This document shows positions 31,808-42,526 of a stretch of 61,479 bases of DNA, piece after piece. A program made the position numbers and the translations under genes. Under the pieces are notes generated by a model. The model saw nothing but the letters and a program-made list of their open reading frames with translations. It had not been told where the DNA came from and ran no database searches. Source of the DNA: Thermanaeromonas sp. GTDB lineage: Bacteria; Bacillota; DSM-521; Neomoorellales; Neomoorellaceae. Where the stretch lies: assembly GCF_021890735.1 (NCBI RefSeq), contig NZ_JAKKUR010000008.1, forward strand, positions 1-61,479, read 5' to 3'. The number at the start of each line of letters is the position of its first letter. The first letter of the stretch is position 1.

Positions 31808-33166
31808 ATGGAAGTAGTATATGAGCGCTGTTGCGGGCTGGATGTGCACAAGAAGATGGTTGTGGCGTGTCTGATCATACCGGGGGAACAAAAACCGAAA
31901 CAAGAAATAAGAACCTTTGGCACTATGACGGAAGACTTAGTAGCTTTGCGGGAATGGCTTTTAGAGAATGGGGTTACAGCGGTAGCCATGGAAAGCACTG
32001 GGGTATACTGGAAGCCGGTCTACAACATTCTGGAAGGCCATATACCAGTATTGTTACTGATCAACCCGGAGAGGTTTAAAGCCTTAAGGAGCAAGAAAAC
32101 CGAGCGCAAGGATGCAGCCTGGCTTGCGGACCTTTTAAGGCACGGGCTTTTAGAAGGGAGCTTTATACCGCCTAAAGAAGTGAGGGAATTGAGGGAGCTA
32201 ACCAGGTACCGGGAAGCTCTCCAAGGGGAATACCGGCGAGAGGTCCAAAGGGTCCAAAAGCAGTTGGAAAACAGCAATATAAAACTGAGTTCGGTTGCCA
32301 CCGATATCATGGGCGTATCCGGACGGCAAATCATAAAGGCGATAATTAACGGGACGGAAGACCCGGCAGAACTAGCCCAGATGGCTCAAGGGAAATTGCG
32401 GAAAAAGATACCGGAATTAGAGAAAGCCTTACAAGGAGAGATAAGCGAACCCACACGGCTTATATTAAAACAACAAATGGAGCACCTGGAGTTTTTGGAG
32501 AAGCAGATAGAGGCTCTAAACAAAGAAATAAAGAAGAGGATGGAGCCTTTTTTCGAGGAAGCGAAGAGACTAGCTGAAGTAGCGGGGATAAAAGAAGAAG
32601 CCGCCCAGGACATCATAGCCGAAATAGGGGTGGACATGACCCCCTTTCCGGATGCCGACCATTTGGCCTCATGGGTGGGGGTATGTCCTGGCAACAACGA
32701 AAGTGCGGGAAAACGCAAAAGCGGGACCATCCGAAAAGGTAACCAATATTTGCGCTCTGTCCTAGTAGAATGTGCCTGGGCAGCGGTACGAACCAAGGGT
32801 AGCTATCTCTCCGCTAAATATCACCGACTGGTTCCCCGTATCGGCAAGAAAAAAGCCATAATAGCCATAGCCCATAGCCTAATAAAAATTATTTACCACA
32901 TATTGAAGGACAAAGTTCGATATAAGGACCTGGGACCCGATTATCTCAGTAAAGCGGAGCGCGAACGCAAAGCAAGGCGGTTAGTCAAGCAATTAGAAGC
33001 CTGGGGTTTACACAGTAATCCTGCAAGAGAAGCCTTCCGTTGCGTAAGTTTTAAAAAAGCCAAAGGAAAGAGAATGAATAGATGCGCACCTTGTAAGGAA
33101 ATAAGCGCCATTTATGGTGACAATTTCAATCTTAGTAAACTCTATACATTACCCACTAACCGGTAG
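31808..33166 (+). CDS. IS110-family transposase (DEDD type)
   Basis: A 452-residue recombinase. The N-terminal RuvC-like DEDD domain shows GLDVHKKMVVA, AMESTGVYWKP and KTERKDAAWLADLLRHG. A coiled-coil region (about 195-255) follows, then the C-terminal Tnp_20 domain with IIAEIGVDMTPFPDADHLAS, WVGVCPGNNESAGKRKSG (probable catalytic Ser) and RKGNQYLRSVLVECAW. The start is ATG 31808. The frame is intact, so the element could still be active. Confidence 0.93.
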   Translation: MEVVYERCCGLDVHKKMVVACLIIPGEQKPKQEIRTFGTMTEDLVALREWLLENGVTAVAMESTGVYWKPVYNILEGHIPVLLLINPERFKALRSKKTERKDAAWLADLLRHGLLEGSFIPPKEVRELRELTRYREALQGEYRREVQRVQKQLENSNIKLSSVATDIMGVSGRQIIKAIINGTEDPAELAQMAQGKLRKKIPELEKALQGEISEPTRLILKQQMEHLEFLEKQIEALNKEIKKRMEPFFEEAKRLAEVAGIKEEAAQDIIAEIGVDMTPFPDADHLASWVGVCPGNNESAGKRKSGTIRKGNQYLRSVLVECAWAAVRTKGSYLSAKYHRLVPRIGKKKAIIAIAHSLIKIIYHILKDKVRYKDLGPDYLSKAERERKARRLVKQLEAWGLHSNPAREAFRCVSFKKAKGKRMNRCAPCKEISAIYGDNFNLSKLYTLPTNR

Positions 33167-33224
33167 TTTACACCATCTTGGGTTAAATGGCATAAATACA
33201 TACCTTTAACATTTCGGAGGAGAG

Positions 33225-33368
33225 TTTTAGCGCGAGCTCCAAGGCCTCCTCTCCATCCTTGGCCTCGCCTATAACTTCAAAGCCGTGCCATTCGGCCATA
33301 AGGGCTCGCAACCCCTTGCGGATCAGGGTGTGACTGTCCACCAAGAGGACGCGCAGGTTGCAGGACAT
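33225..33368 (-). pseudogene. Response-regulator receiver domain, N-terminal fragment
   Basis: From ATG at 33368 the minus strand encodes MSCNLRVLLVDSHTLIRKGL, then FEVIGEAKDGEEALELALKL, the start of a NarL/LuxR-family response regulator. The reading runs into IS110 sequence and stops at 33183. The next part of the domain is at 31447-31550, on the other side of the element. Together the fragments give about 85 residues of receiver domain, without output domain. Confidence 0.8.
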
Positions 33369-33478
33369 AGCCTTTCCCCTTTACAATAATGCTTTATGGA
33401 CATTAAGGCGGTACCACAAGGAAAGGAGGAGGGATTAAGTTTATTATGGCGAATACGTAAAACGGGAGGAAGATTTGT

Positions 33479-33976
33479 ATGCGTATTTTGGGGATCGACC
33501 CGGGGACAGCTACCACTGGATATGGCATAATAGAGGCAGAAGGTTCATTGGTCAAGGCAGGTGAATACGGCTCGATTTCTACTTCACCCGCCTACCCCTT
33601 GCCTCTACGCTTGGCTAATCTTTACGAACAGGTTTTAAGCCTGATCCGCAGGGAAAAACCTTCTTGCTTGGCGGTGGAGGAGATATTTTTTAGCCGGAAT
33701 ACCCGTACCGCCATGGCCGTGGGTCAGGCACGGGGTGTGGTTATTCTCGCCGCTACTCATGCGGGGTTGGAGGTGGCCGAGTATACTCCTTTGGAGGTCA
33801 AACAAGCTGTTACCGGCTACGGCCGTGCTCCTAAATACCAGGTCCAAAGGATGGTACAAGCTATTTTAAACCTCCCCCAGCTACCCCAGCCTGACGATGC
33901 TGCTGATGCCTTAGCTGTGGCCCTTTGTCATGTTGCTCACCAAACTCTAAGGAATTTAGGGCTGAACGCGCTATGA
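33479..33976 (+). CDS. ruvC: Holliday-junction resolvase RuvC
   Basis: A 165-residue nuclease starting at ATG 33479 with GGGAGG upstream. Catalytic acidic residues appear in [13 protein letters not shown] (Asp7), [10 protein letters not shown] (about 67-68) and the C-terminal [15 protein letters not shown]. It cuts Holliday junctions brought by RuvAB. The stop overlaps the ruvA start (ATGA). Confidence 0.95.
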   Translation: MRILGIDPGTATTGYGIIEAEGSLVKAGEYGSISTSPAYPLPLRLANLYEQVLSLIRREKPSCLAVEEIFFSRNTRTAMAVGQARGVVILAATHAGLEVAEYTPLEVKQAVTGYGRAPKYQVQRMVQAILNLPQLPQPDDAADALAVALCHVAHQTLRNLGLNAL

Positions 33977-34563
33977 TAACCTTTTTACGGGGAATTTTAA
34001 GGCACGTTATTTCCGGGGGTGTGGTTTTAGAAGTAAACGGCATAGGTTTTTTCGTTCACACCTGGGGTATACAGGACTGGCCGCCCTTAGGTAGCGAGGT
34101 AATGCTTTATACTCATATGGTGATAAAAGGGGAGGCTGTAGAACTCTACGGTTTTAGGTCGGTTGAAGAGCTTAATGTGTTCCGCCTCCTTTTAGGTGTA
34201 ACAGGGATGGGGCCTAAGGGAGCTCAAATATTGGCCGGGTCCGTGCCACCGTCACGCCTCATGCAGGCCATTGCTGAAGAAGATACGGGGTTTCTTACTG
34301 CGCTGCCGGGGATAGGGCCCAAAAAGGCCAAGCGGCTGGTACTGGAACTTAAGGATAAGTTGCTTAAGCTCGATCTTCCATCTTTACAGGAGGGAAGCTG
34401 CCCAAGGGCGGAGGATGAAGTTTTAGGTGCTTTGCTTAACTTGGGCTATACTGCTTCCGAGGTACAGGAACCTTTGCGTAAAGCTCGTGAAGAGTTAGGC
34501 CCAGTAGCTGACAGTGCTGAGTTATTACAAGCGGTACTGAAGATTTTGGGCTCCGGAAAGTAA
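33973..34563 (+). CDS. ruvA: Holliday-junction branch-migration protein RuvA
   Basis: A 196-residue protein with [20 protein letters not shown], the OB-fold segment ([11 protein letters not shown]), a helix-hairpin-helix ([20 protein letters not shown]) and the C-terminal RuvB-binding domain ([15 protein letters not shown]). The start at ATG 33973 overlaps the ruvC stop by 4 nt. It forms tetramers that hold the junction. Confidence 0.95.
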   Translation: MITFLRGILRHVISGGVVLEVNGIGFFVHTWGIQDWPPLGSEVMLYTHMVIKGEAVELYGFRSVEELNVFRLLLGVTGMGPKGAQILAGSVPPSRLMQAIAEEDTGFLTALPGIGPKKAKRLVLELKDKLLKLDLPSLQEGSCPRAEDEVLGALLNLGYTASEVQEPLRKAREELGPVADSAELLQAVLKILGSGK

Positions 34564-34588
34564 TAAGGGCTTAGGAAGGGAAAAAATT

Positions 34589-35626
34589 ATGGAGCGACTT
34601 GTGGCTTCTGGCCTTCATCCGGGAGAGCAGGAGATGGAAGCCAGTTTACGCCCCCAGTCCCTGGCTGAATATATAGGCCAGGATCACATTAAAAATACTC
34701 TTAGCATTTTTATTGCCGCGGCTAAGGCTCGCGGAGAAGCCTTAGATCATGTTTTGTTATGCGGGCCGCCCGGTCTAGGGAAGACTACTTTAGCTGGTAT
34801 TATCGCTCGTGAGCTGGGGGTACCCTTCCGCATAACTTCAGGACCCGCCATCGAGCGTCCTGGTGATATGGCCGCCATCCTTACCAGCCTACAGCCTCGT
34901 GAAGTACTGTTCATCGATGAGATTCACCGCCTTCCCCGGAGTGTAGAAGAGATACTTTACCCGGCTATGGAGGATTTCGGCCTGGACGTAGTCCTTGGCA
35001 AAGGACCGGGCGCACGGTCCTTACGCCTGGCCCTACCCAAGTTTACTTTGGTGGGAGCTACTACCAGGACGGGTCTTTTGACTTCCCCTTTAAGGGAGCG
35101 CTTCGGTATTACAGCCCGTTTAGATTTTTACAAGCACGAAGAATTAGCGGCCATTATCCAGCGTTCGGCTGCTATTTTAAAGGTTGAAGTGGAACCCGAG
35201 GCAGCCTGGGAGATCGCCCGGCGGGCCCGGGGTACTCCTAGAGTCGCCAATCGCCTTTTAAGAAGGGTGCGGGATTACGCCCAAGTTAAGGCTAAAGGGA
35301 TAGTTACCCTAGATGTGGCCAAGGAAGCCCTGGAATTGCTGGAAGTTGATGAAGCAGGCTTGGATACCCTGGACCGGAGGCTGCTTTTAACTATTATTGA
35401 ACGTTTTGGAGGAGGTCCTGTGGGTCTGGACGCTTTGGCCGCAGCCTTAAGCGAGGATCCCGGTACCTTGGAGGATGTGTACGAACCTTACTTGTTACAA
35501 ATGGGTTACCTCAGGCGTACTCCTAGAGGCAGATTGGCTACCGAGCTGGCTTACAGGCACTTGGGGAAAGAGCGTCCGGGGGAAAATAATGTCCAACTGA
35601 GCTTGTTCCGCAGCGCTTCTACATGA
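34589..35626 (+). CDS. ruvB: Holliday-junction ATPase RuvB
   Basis: A 345-residue AAA+ motor with Walker [12 protein letters not shown], Walker B FIDEIHRL, sensor-1 [11 protein letters not shown] and the arginine-finger region LRERFGI. The C-terminal winged helix has [17 protein letters not shown]. It drives branch migration with RuvA. Only 25 bp separate it from ruvA. Confidence 0.96.
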   Translation: MERLVASGLHPGEQEMEASLRPQSLAEYIGQDHIKNTLSIFIAAAKARGEALDHVLLCGPPGLGKTTLAGIIARELGVPFRITSGPAIERPGDMAAILTSLQPREVLFIDEIHRLPRSVEEILYPAMEDFGLDVVLGKGPGARSLRLALPKFTLVGATTRTGLLTSPLRERFGITARLDFYKHEELAAIIQRSAAILKVEVEPEAAWEIARRARGTPRVANRLLRRVRDYAQVKAKGIVTLDVAKEALELLEVDEAGLDTLDRRLLLTIIERFGGGPVGLDALAAALSEDPGTLEDVYEPYLLQMGYLRRTPRGRLATELAYRHLGKERPGENNVQLSLFRSAST

Positions 35627-35677
35627 GGAGCAAAGTTCGTGTTCCGGGGATAATATTGCCTGAAAGGGGCGAAAGGG

Positions 35678-35902
35678 ATGGGCGACTTTAGCTTCCTAGC
35701 CAAAATGCTTATAGGAATGGGAGTTTTTATAGCCTTTATGGGTCTTATGCTCTTAGGCCTGGGTAAGTTACTTTCCCTGGGAAGGCTACCAGGTGATATA
35801 TATATCCAGAGGGGTAATTTCACCTTTTATTTCCCCCTTGTCACCTCTCTTATCTTAAGCCTTATACTTACCCTCGTATTAAATCTTTTCTTCCGGCGGT
35901 AA
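35678..35902 (+). CDS. DUF2905 small membrane protein
   Basis: A 74-residue protein with two membrane segments (about 10-31 and 50-71) around the loop KLLSLGRLPGDIYIQRGNFT, the family core of DUF2905. The function is unknown. It commonly follows ruvB in Firmicutes, as here. Confidence 0.85.
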   Translation: MGDFSFLAKMLIGMGVFIAFMGLMLLGLGKLLSLGRLPGDIYIQRGNFTFYFPLVTSLILSLILTLVLNLFFRR

Positions 35903-35912
35903 ATTTTTAAAT

Positions 35913-35941
35913 ACCCCCCTTAAATTTACGCTTCAGACGAA
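35913..35941 (+). promoter_or_regulatory. Candidate sigma-I promoter of sigI-rsgI
   Basis: ACCCCCC (35913-35919), an 18-nt spacer and CGAA (35938-35941) resemble the C-rich -35 and CGAA -10 elements described for sigma-I promoters. Autoregulation of sigI from such a promoter is known in Bacillus and Clostridia. It lies 25 nt before the sigI start. Confidence 0.45.
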
Positions 35942-35965
35942 ATCTCTATTATGGGGTGAAGCAGA

Positions 35966-36670
35966 TTGTCACCGGGAGGCGATCCTAACCACCTCCTTTC
36001 CCTAGCCCAACAGGGGAACAACCTGGCCCGGGAAGAGCTCATCCGCAAGTTCACCCCTTTTATCTTAACCATAGTTTCCCGGTTAAGCGGTCGTTTCGTA
36101 CGCCTGGGAGAGGACGATGAAGCTAGCATCGGGCTTATGGCCTTTAACGAGGCCATAGATTCCTACGATCCCCGCAAGGGAATATCTTTTTTAACTCTAG
36201 CAGAAACAGTTATCCGGCGGCGGATAATCGACTATTTTCGGCAGGAAGAAAGGTACAGGCATCATTTTACCGGACAAGACGCGGAAGTGTCGCAAACCAT
36301 GGAAGATGGCCTGCGGGCTTGGGAGCTTGTAGACCGCCGGGAAGAGATAGCTCGCTACCAGAAGGAGCTGGCTTCTTACGGTATTTCGTTTGCAGACCTG
36401 GTACGGAATTGCCCGCGGCACCAGGATGCCCGGCAGCGTGCTTTGAGCTGTGCGAGGATGATTGCCGATACCCCTTCTCTACGGCAGCATTTAGAGGAGA
36501 AGAAAGAGTTACCTATTAAACTTTTGACTGAAAGCCTTAAAGTTAGCCGTAAAACTTTGGAACGTCACCGCAAATACATAATTGCGCTGGCCGTCATAAT
36601 CATGGGAGACTATGAATACCTTAAGGCATACATAAGTCAGGCCGAAAGGGGGCAAGGCCATGGGAGATGA
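35966..36670 (+). CDS. sigI: RNA polymerase sigma factor SigI
   Basis: A 234-residue alternative sigma factor with a region-2-like part (NLAREELIRKFTPFILTI, IGLMAFNEAIDSYDPRKG, FLTLAETVIRRRIIDYFRQE) and a C-terminal SigI domain with KVSRKTLERHRKYIIALAVI. The start is TTG 35966, with GGGGTG upstream. SigI responds to heat or, in cellulolytic Clostridia, extracellular polysaccharides; the following anti-sigma gene overlaps it by 11 nt. Confidence 0.9.
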   Translation: MSPGGDPNHLLSLAQQGNNLAREELIRKFTPFILTIVSRLSGRFVRLGEDDEASIGLMAFNEAIDSYDPRKGISFLTLAETVIRRRIIDYFRQEERYRHHFTGQDAEVSQTMEDGLRAWELVDRREEIARYQKELASYGISFADLVRNCPRHQDARQRALSCARMIADTPSLRQHLEEKKELPIKLLTESLKVSRKTLERHRKYIIALAVIIMGDYEYLKAYISQAERGQGHGR

Positions 36671-37784
36671 TGAAAGGGGGCTCGTTTTGGATATCCAAGG
36701 TAAAGAAGTGATAGTCCTTACTCCCCAAGGCGAGTTTAGGCGGGTCAAGGCTCCCCATTCTCTCCCGGGAATAGGCGAAGAGATAACGTTGCCATCTGCA
36801 TCTCCCCGGATGTGGGTCGGGGTGAGGCTAGCTTTAGCGGTGGCAGCTTTGATTTTCCTGGCCTTCGGTCTTGCCCGTGTCCTTGAGCCTGGGGGGGTTG
36901 CCTTAGCTCAGCCTTCCTTCTATGTGGCCGTGGATATTAACCCTAGTATTGAGTTGGCTGTTGATAAAGAGGAGAAGGTGATAGAAGCCAGCCCACTTAA
37001 TGCCGATGGAAAAGATTTACTGGAAGGATTGAAGTTGAAGGGTCAGAAGGTGCAGGATGCTATAAGGACGGTGACCAGGGCGGCCTTAGAGAAAGGATAC
37101 CTGAAGCCTGGTGAGGACGGATTTCTAATGATCAGTGTAATTTCCGGGCAGGAAATGGAAGCAGAGGAAGAGATAAAGGCTTTAGACAAATTGGCAGGTA
37201 ATTTGGCCAGAGCGGCTGAGGAAATAGTAAAGGCCGGCCACGTAGAAGCTAAAGTTAAAGCCGGCGCCTTTAATATGGAATTACGGGAAGAGGCAGCCAA
37301 GCTGGGACTTTCTACAGGAAAATATGCGTTATATTTAAAGACTTTGGAGACCGGTGTACCTATTACGGTGGAAGAACTGAAAGAAAAAGGAATGTTGAAG
37401 ACACTCCGTAGCAGAGGAGCGGATCCTGGAGAGTTATTGGATTCTGTCCTATCCGATTTTGTAGGGAAAGGCAAGGAAAATTTGGAGCCCGGTAGCTCGC
37501 AGGCAGGAAACCGTGGGGTAAAGGGAGAAGATAAAGGTAATAAGGAAGGGCTTGCTAAGGAGAAGCTCCAGCCGCAAGAAAGGGGAACGGGCGGAAAGGG
37601 AATAGGTTCCGGGGAAGTGCCGAAAGCCGGGGGACCCTCCAAGGAGCAGGAAGGCTTGCACAATTTTAGAGGCAAGGGTAGTACCGGCTACTCTAGTAAA
37701 GATGTTACCGGTCCAGGAAGATCGGAAGAAAGTAAAGGGGGAGAAAAAAGAAAGGGAGAAACCGGTAATAAAGTTTTACCATGA
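36660..37784 (+). CDS. rsgI: Anti-sigma-I factor RsgI family protein
   Basis: A 374-residue membrane protein. The N-terminal cytoplasmic RsgI domain (about 1-45, GLVLDIQGKEVIVLTPQGEF) holds SigI. One membrane segment (about 56-75) follows, then an extracellular domain beginning FYVAVDINPSIELAVDKEEK with alpha-beta structure to about residue 270. The last 110 residues are low-complexity, rich in Gly, Lys, Glu and Pro. There is no recognisable carbohydrate-binding module, unlike the RsgI proteins of cellulolytic Clostridia, so the signal sensed is unclear. Overlap with sigI ensures coupled synthesis. Confidence 0.87.
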   Translation: MGDDERGLVLDIQGKEVIVLTPQGEFRRVKAPHSLPGIGEEITLPSASPRMWVGVRLALAVAALIFLAFGLARVLEPGGVALAQPSFYVAVDINPSIELAVDKEEKVIEASPLNADGKDLLEGLKLKGQKVQDAIRTVTRAALEKGYLKPGEDGFLMISVISGQEMEAEEEIKALDKLAGNLARAAEEIVKAGHVEAKVKAGAFNMELREEAAKLGLSTGKYALYLKTLETGVPITVEELKEKGMLKTLRSRGADPGELLDSVLSDFVGKGKENLEPGSSQAGNRGVKGEDKGNKEGLAKEKLQPQERGTGGKGIGSGEVPKAGGPSKEQEGLHNFRGKGSTGYSSKDVTGPGRSEESKGGEKRKGETGNKVLP

Positions 37785-37853
37785 AGGATATAGTACCGAA
37801 GAAAAATTTATTGAAGAAGAAAGTATGGCGAAATAAGTGAGGAGGAAGGGCTG

Positions 37854-39287
37854 TTGAGGGAGAGGCTTAAACGCTGGTGTTGGATAATGGTACTCGCCGT
37901 GGGGCTTGCTACTTTACCTCGAGGAGCGAGGGCAGATGCATTGCAGTCCCCTTCTATCCGGGTCCTTTTAGACCGGGGCTTGTCCCAGATAAGTTTTCAA
38001 GTGGTGCAAGGTGAATATTTGTTACTCGATGAAGCGGGCAGGGAGATCGCCAGGCCTGTGGCAGGTGAGGCCTGGGAGGCACGGCTTGCGGATGGCAAGC
38101 TGTTAGTTGTACGGCAGGGCCAGGCTTTGCCCCGGGCCTTTAACGGGGTAGTAGAGTTGCGCCCTGTGGACGGGAAAAGACTAAACCTCTTTCTTTACAA
38201 CGGGAATAGGTACCGGGGTAGCCTGCAGATTTTCCTTAAAGCAGGGGGCCTGGATGCCGTAAATATTTTGGATATAGAGCAATACCTCTATGGAGTAGTA
38301 GGAGCTGAGATGGCGGTGAGTACGGGAACCGGGGAGCCCGGGCTTGAAGAAGCCCTTAAAGCGCAGGCGGTAGTGTCCCGGTCTTATGCCCTGAGCCGCT
38401 TGGGTTCTGGAGGATACTATGATGTAACCGATGGTACAGACACTCAAGTATATCGGGGGTACGAAGCCGAGATTGTGCCGGGAGCCGACAAGGTTAAGAA
38501 GGCAGTAGATGCTACCCGGGGACAAGTTATCTATTATCAAGGTAAATTGGTAAAGGCTTATTTTCACTCTAACGCCGGAGGTTATACGGAAGACAGCGAA
38601 AATGTATGGTCGGAGGCCCTCCCTTACCTTCGCGGGGTGCCTTCGCCGGAGGATGAATACGCTTTACGCTTTGGAGGTTGGGTAGCCAGTACCTTTAGCT
38701 GGACCAAAACCTTGACCCGGGAAGAAGTACAGGGTATGATTAAGGCGTGGCTTGAGCGCACGGGGCAGGCTGTTGAGTTAGGTGATATAATAGACCTCGT
38801 GGCTGTACGGGAAAAGCGGGATGGGACCGGTCCTACGGTGTCCGGACGGGTGACGTGTCTTGAGATGGTGGGGACCAAGGGAAAGGCTATAGCCTACCGT
38901 GACGGGATACGCTCCGTCTTGGGACTCCGCAGCACTCTCTTTACTTTAGAGATGGATTCCACGGTTTCTATCCTCGACGGCCGGGGGAGCAAGAATCTCG
39001 TAAATTATGGTGGAGAACTGCAGGCCCTGGGAGCGGCAGGACAGCCTTTAGTTTTAAACGGTCCTGCAAATGAGTATGTAGTCATGGGTGCAGGGGGAAC
39101 CCGCAAGGTGCCCAAGGTCTTCCAGAAAGTTTTCATCCAGGGCCGGGGCAACGGGCACGGAGTCGGTTTAAGCCAGTGGGGAGCCCGGGGCATGGCAGCT
39201 AAAGGGTTTAATTACCGGGATATTATAGAACACTATTATAACCAAGGAAGGTATGACGGGAAGCTGACCGTTGGCCCCTATAGATGA
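37854..39287 (+). CDS. SpoIID/LytB domain protein
   Basis: A 477-residue secreted protein with a signal peptide (about 1-27, ending ARA-DA). The SpoIID domain shows [15 protein letters not shown] (about 142-156), [16 protein letters not shown], the [16 protein letters not shown] segment and the C-terminal [19 protein letters not shown]. SpoIID is a lytic transglycosylase acting in engulfment; relatives outside the spoIID locus may work in wall turnover. The start is TTG 37854 with GAGGAGG upstream. It follows sigI-rsgI, so control by sigma-I is possible. Confidence 0.88.
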   Translation: MRERLKRWCWIMVLAVGLATLPRGARADALQSPSIRVLLDRGLSQISFQVVQGEYLLLDEAGREIARPVAGEAWEARLADGKLLVVRQGQALPRAFNGVVELRPVDGKRLNLFLYNGNRYRGSLQIFLKAGGLDAVNILDIEQYLYGVVGAEMAVSTGTGEPGLEEALKAQAVVSRSYALSRLGSGGYYDVTDGTDTQVYRGYEAEIVPGADKVKKAVDATRGQVIYYQGKLVKAYFHSNAGGYTEDSENVWSEALPYLRGVPSPEDEYALRFGGWVASTFSWTKTLTREEVQGMIKAWLERTGQAVELGDIIDLVAVREKRDGTGPTVSGRVTCLEMVGTKGKAIAYRDGIRSVLGLRSTLFTLEMDSTVSILDGRGSKNLVNYGGELQALGAAGQPLVLNGPANEYVVMGAGGTRKVPKVFQKVFIQGRGNGHGVGLSQWGARGMAAKGFNYRDIIEHYYNQGRYDGKLTVGPYR

Positions 39288-39297
39288 GGAGACAGGA

Positions 39298-40323
39298 ATG
39301 AGGGTAGAAGATTTCGATTACCAGTTGCCCCCTGAATTAATAGCTCAGCGCCCTGTGGAGCCGCGGGACACCTCGCGGCTCCTTGTGCTACACCGCGAGT
39401 CTGGCAAACTGGAGCACCGGCGGTTTTATGAGCTGCCCTTATACCTAAGACCCGGCGATGTCCTGGTTTTAAATGATACCAAGGTGATTCCGGCCAGGCT
39501 CTTAGGGAAAAAAGCCAAGACAGGAGGGCAGGTAGAGGTTTTTCTCCTCAAGCCCTTGGGAGGGGATTGTTGGGAAGTATTGGTGCGTCCGGGTCGCCGG
39601 ATACCCCCGGGCACAGAGATCTTTTTTGGAGAAGGCGAACTGCGGGCCCGAGTTTTGGACCGTACTCCACAGGGAGGCCGCGTGGTAGAATTTCAATATC
39701 AGGGGGAGTGGGAGGAGGTACTGGGCAGGTTGGGGGAAGTTCCCTTACCCCCTTATATTAAGGAGAAACTTTCCGATCCAGAACGCTACCAGACGGTTTA
39801 CGCTTCCAAGCCCGGATCTGTAGCCGCTCCTACAGCCGGCCTTCACTTTACCCCCCGGTTGCTTAAACAACTTGAAGAGAAAGGAGTAAGGATTGTTTAC
39901 ATTTTACTCCATGTCGGGCTAGGCACCTTCCGGCCGGTAAGGGAGGATGTTGTAGAAAAGCACCAAATGCACGCAGAATACTTTCGCGTGGATGAGGACG
40001 CGGCCAGGACCATAAACGAGGCCCGGAAAAAAGGCGGGCGCGTGATAGCTGTGGGCACTACAGTTGTACGCACCCTGGAGACGGTGGCTACACCGGAAGG
40101 AGAGATCAAGCCCCGAGAAGGTTTCACGGAACTTTTTATTTATCCGGGCTATCGTTTTAAGGCGGTTGAGGGACTTATCACTAATTTCCACCTGCCCCGT
40201 TCTACCTTGCTCATGCTCGTGTGTGCCTTTGCAGGGCGGGAAAAAATATTGGAGGCCTACCAGGTAGCTATAAAGGAGCGTTACCGCTTTTACAGCTTTG
40301 GCGATGCCATGTTGATTTTATAA
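39298..40323 (+). CDS. queA: tRNA preQ1(34) S-adenosylmethionine ribosyltransferase-isomerase QueA
   Basis: A 341-residue enzyme starting [20 protein letters not shown], with [52 protein letters not shown] and [14 protein letters not shown], all typical of QueA. It adds the epoxycyclopentane ring to preQ1 in tRNA on the way to queuosine. ATG 39298 follows GAGGAGACAGG. It is paired with tgt. Confidence 0.95.
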   Translation: MRVEDFDYQLPPELIAQRPVEPRDTSRLLVLHRESGKLEHRRFYELPLYLRPGDVLVLNDTKVIPARLLGKKAKTGGQVEVFLLKPLGGDCWEVLVRPGRRIPPGTEIFFGEGELRARVLDRTPQGGRVVEFQYQGEWEEVLGRLGEVPLPPYIKEKLSDPERYQTVYASKPGSVAAPTAGLHFTPRLLKQLEEKGVRIVYILLHVGLGTFRPVREDVVEKHQMHAEYFRVDEDAARTINEARKKGGRVIAVGTTVVRTLETVATPEGEIKPREGFTELFIYPGYRFKAVEGLITNFHLPRSTLLMLVCAFAGREKILEAYQVAIKERYRFYSFGDAMLIL

Positions 40324-41481
<1,158 letters not shown>

Positions 41482-41543
41482 AGGGAAAAGAGGTTTTATC
41501 CTCCCCTTGTAGAAAGGAAATTAACAGGGGGGTGTTAAGCAAC

Positions 41544-41825
41544 ATGCAGCAGACACAGGCCTGGGGATGGACTATTTTTTACCTGATCTTTTTCTTCGCC
41601 ATTTTTTACCTCTTGGTGATACGTCCGCAACAAAGGCAACAGAAAAAGCGTCAGGAGATGCTAAGCAAGTTAAAAGTCGATGACCGGGTCGTCACTATAG
41701 GGGGCATCCACGGCCGGATTACCAAGATCAAGGATAAGACGGTGATGATCCGGATAGCGGACAAGGTGGAGATAGAGCTGGATAAAAATGCAATATCTTA
41801 TGTCCCCGGGCAGGAGGCGAAATAA
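41544..41825 (+). CDS. yajC: Preprotein translocase subunit YajC
   Basis: A 93-residue protein with one membrane segment (about 10-28), then IRPQQRQQKKRQEMLSKLKV, DRVVTIGGIHGRITKI and VMIRIADKVEIELDKNAI. ATG 41544 is taken as the start with AGGGGGG 11 nt upstream. YajC associates with SecDF, encoded just downstream. Confidence 0.92.
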   Translation: MQQTQAWGWTIFYLIFFFAIFYLLVIRPQQRQQKKRQEMLSKLKVDDRVVTIGGIHGRITKIKDKTVMIRIADKVEIELDKNAISYVPGQEAK

Positions 41826-41828
41826 TAT

Positions 41829-42494
41829 TTGGCGCAGGTTACCCTAGAGGATGTTAAAAAGGATCCCGAAGTAGAGGCTTTCATATACCAAGGCAACGAA
41901 CACCTGGGAGCCTTAGGTTATACCGAACATGGCCACCGGCATTTGGGGCTGGTGGCCAGTATCAGTCACAATGTCCTGGCGAGGCTGGGCTATCCAGAAA
42001 GATTAGCCCGATTGGCATCTATAGCGGGTTATCTTCATGACATAGGTAATGTCATAAGCCGCCAAAATCACGGCCAGGTAGGCGCCCTTTTGTCTTACAA
42101 TATTTTGCGAAGGCTCGGGATGGACGCCGGGGAAATGGCCCTGGTACTGGGTGCTATTGGAAACCATGAAGAGGAATACGGCCAGGCGGTGAATCCCGTA
42201 GCTGCTGCCTTAATTTTAGCTGATAAATCTGATGTGCACCGTTCGCGGGTGAGGAACCGGGAGCCGGCTACCTTTGACCTCCACGATAGAGTAAATTACG
42301 CGGTAAAACACTCTTTTCTCAGGGTGGAGGAAAGATATAAGACCATTACCTTAGAATTAGAGATCGACCTGGAGATAAGCAAGCCCGCCGAGTATTTTGA
42401 GATTTTCCTTCCCCGCATGATGATGTGCCGGCGGGCGGCAAGTTTTTTGGGTTGCCAGTTTGGTTTGATTATAAACCAAACCAGGCTTCTTTAG
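41829..42494 (+). CDS. HD-domain hydrolase
   Basis: A 221-residue metal-dependent phosphohydrolase of the HDIG type. Ligands are seen in EHGHRHLGLV (about 34-40), YLHDIGN (His70, Asp71), NHGQVGALLSYNIL and IGNHEE (about 116). The last 70 residues include a family-specific alpha-beta part (KTITLELEIDLEISKPAEYF). The start is TTG 41829 with AGGAGG upstream. It lies between yajC and secD, an arrangement seen in related Clostridia. The substrate is unknown. Confidence 0.82.
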   Translation: MAQVTLEDVKKDPEVEAFIYQGNEHLGALGYTEHGHRHLGLVASISHNVLARLGYPERLARLASIAGYLHDIGNVISRQNHGQVGALLSYNILRRLGMDAGEMALVLGAIGNHEEEYGQAVNPVAAALILADKSDVHRSRVRNREPATFDLHDRVNYAVKHSFLRVEERYKTITLELEIDLEISKPAEYFEIFLPRMMMCRRAASFLGCQFGLIINQTRLL

Positions 42495-42526
42495 GCTTTC
42501 TTATTGTTACAGTTAAGGGGGAAGCT

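Larger units (their letters stand above)
31551..33224 (+). mobile_element. IS110-family insertion sequence
   Basis: An element of about 1.67 kb with one transposase gene, a long 5' non-coding end (31551-31807) and a short 3' end (33167-33224), with no terminal inverted repeats. Its limits follow from the interrupted response regulator. Minus-strand codons ...CTA AAA CTC at the right join ATG AGC GGC TAC at the left in the correct frame, and GAG (plus strand) occurs at both junctions (31548-31550, 33222-33224). CT on the minus strand is the core dinucleotide reported for IS621-type elements. Exact ends are uncertain by a few bases. Confidence 0.82.

Noticed and set aside
33183-33368. Intact 61-residue protein upstream of ruvC
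   Set aside because: It is the N-terminus of a response regulator reading into IS110 sequence.
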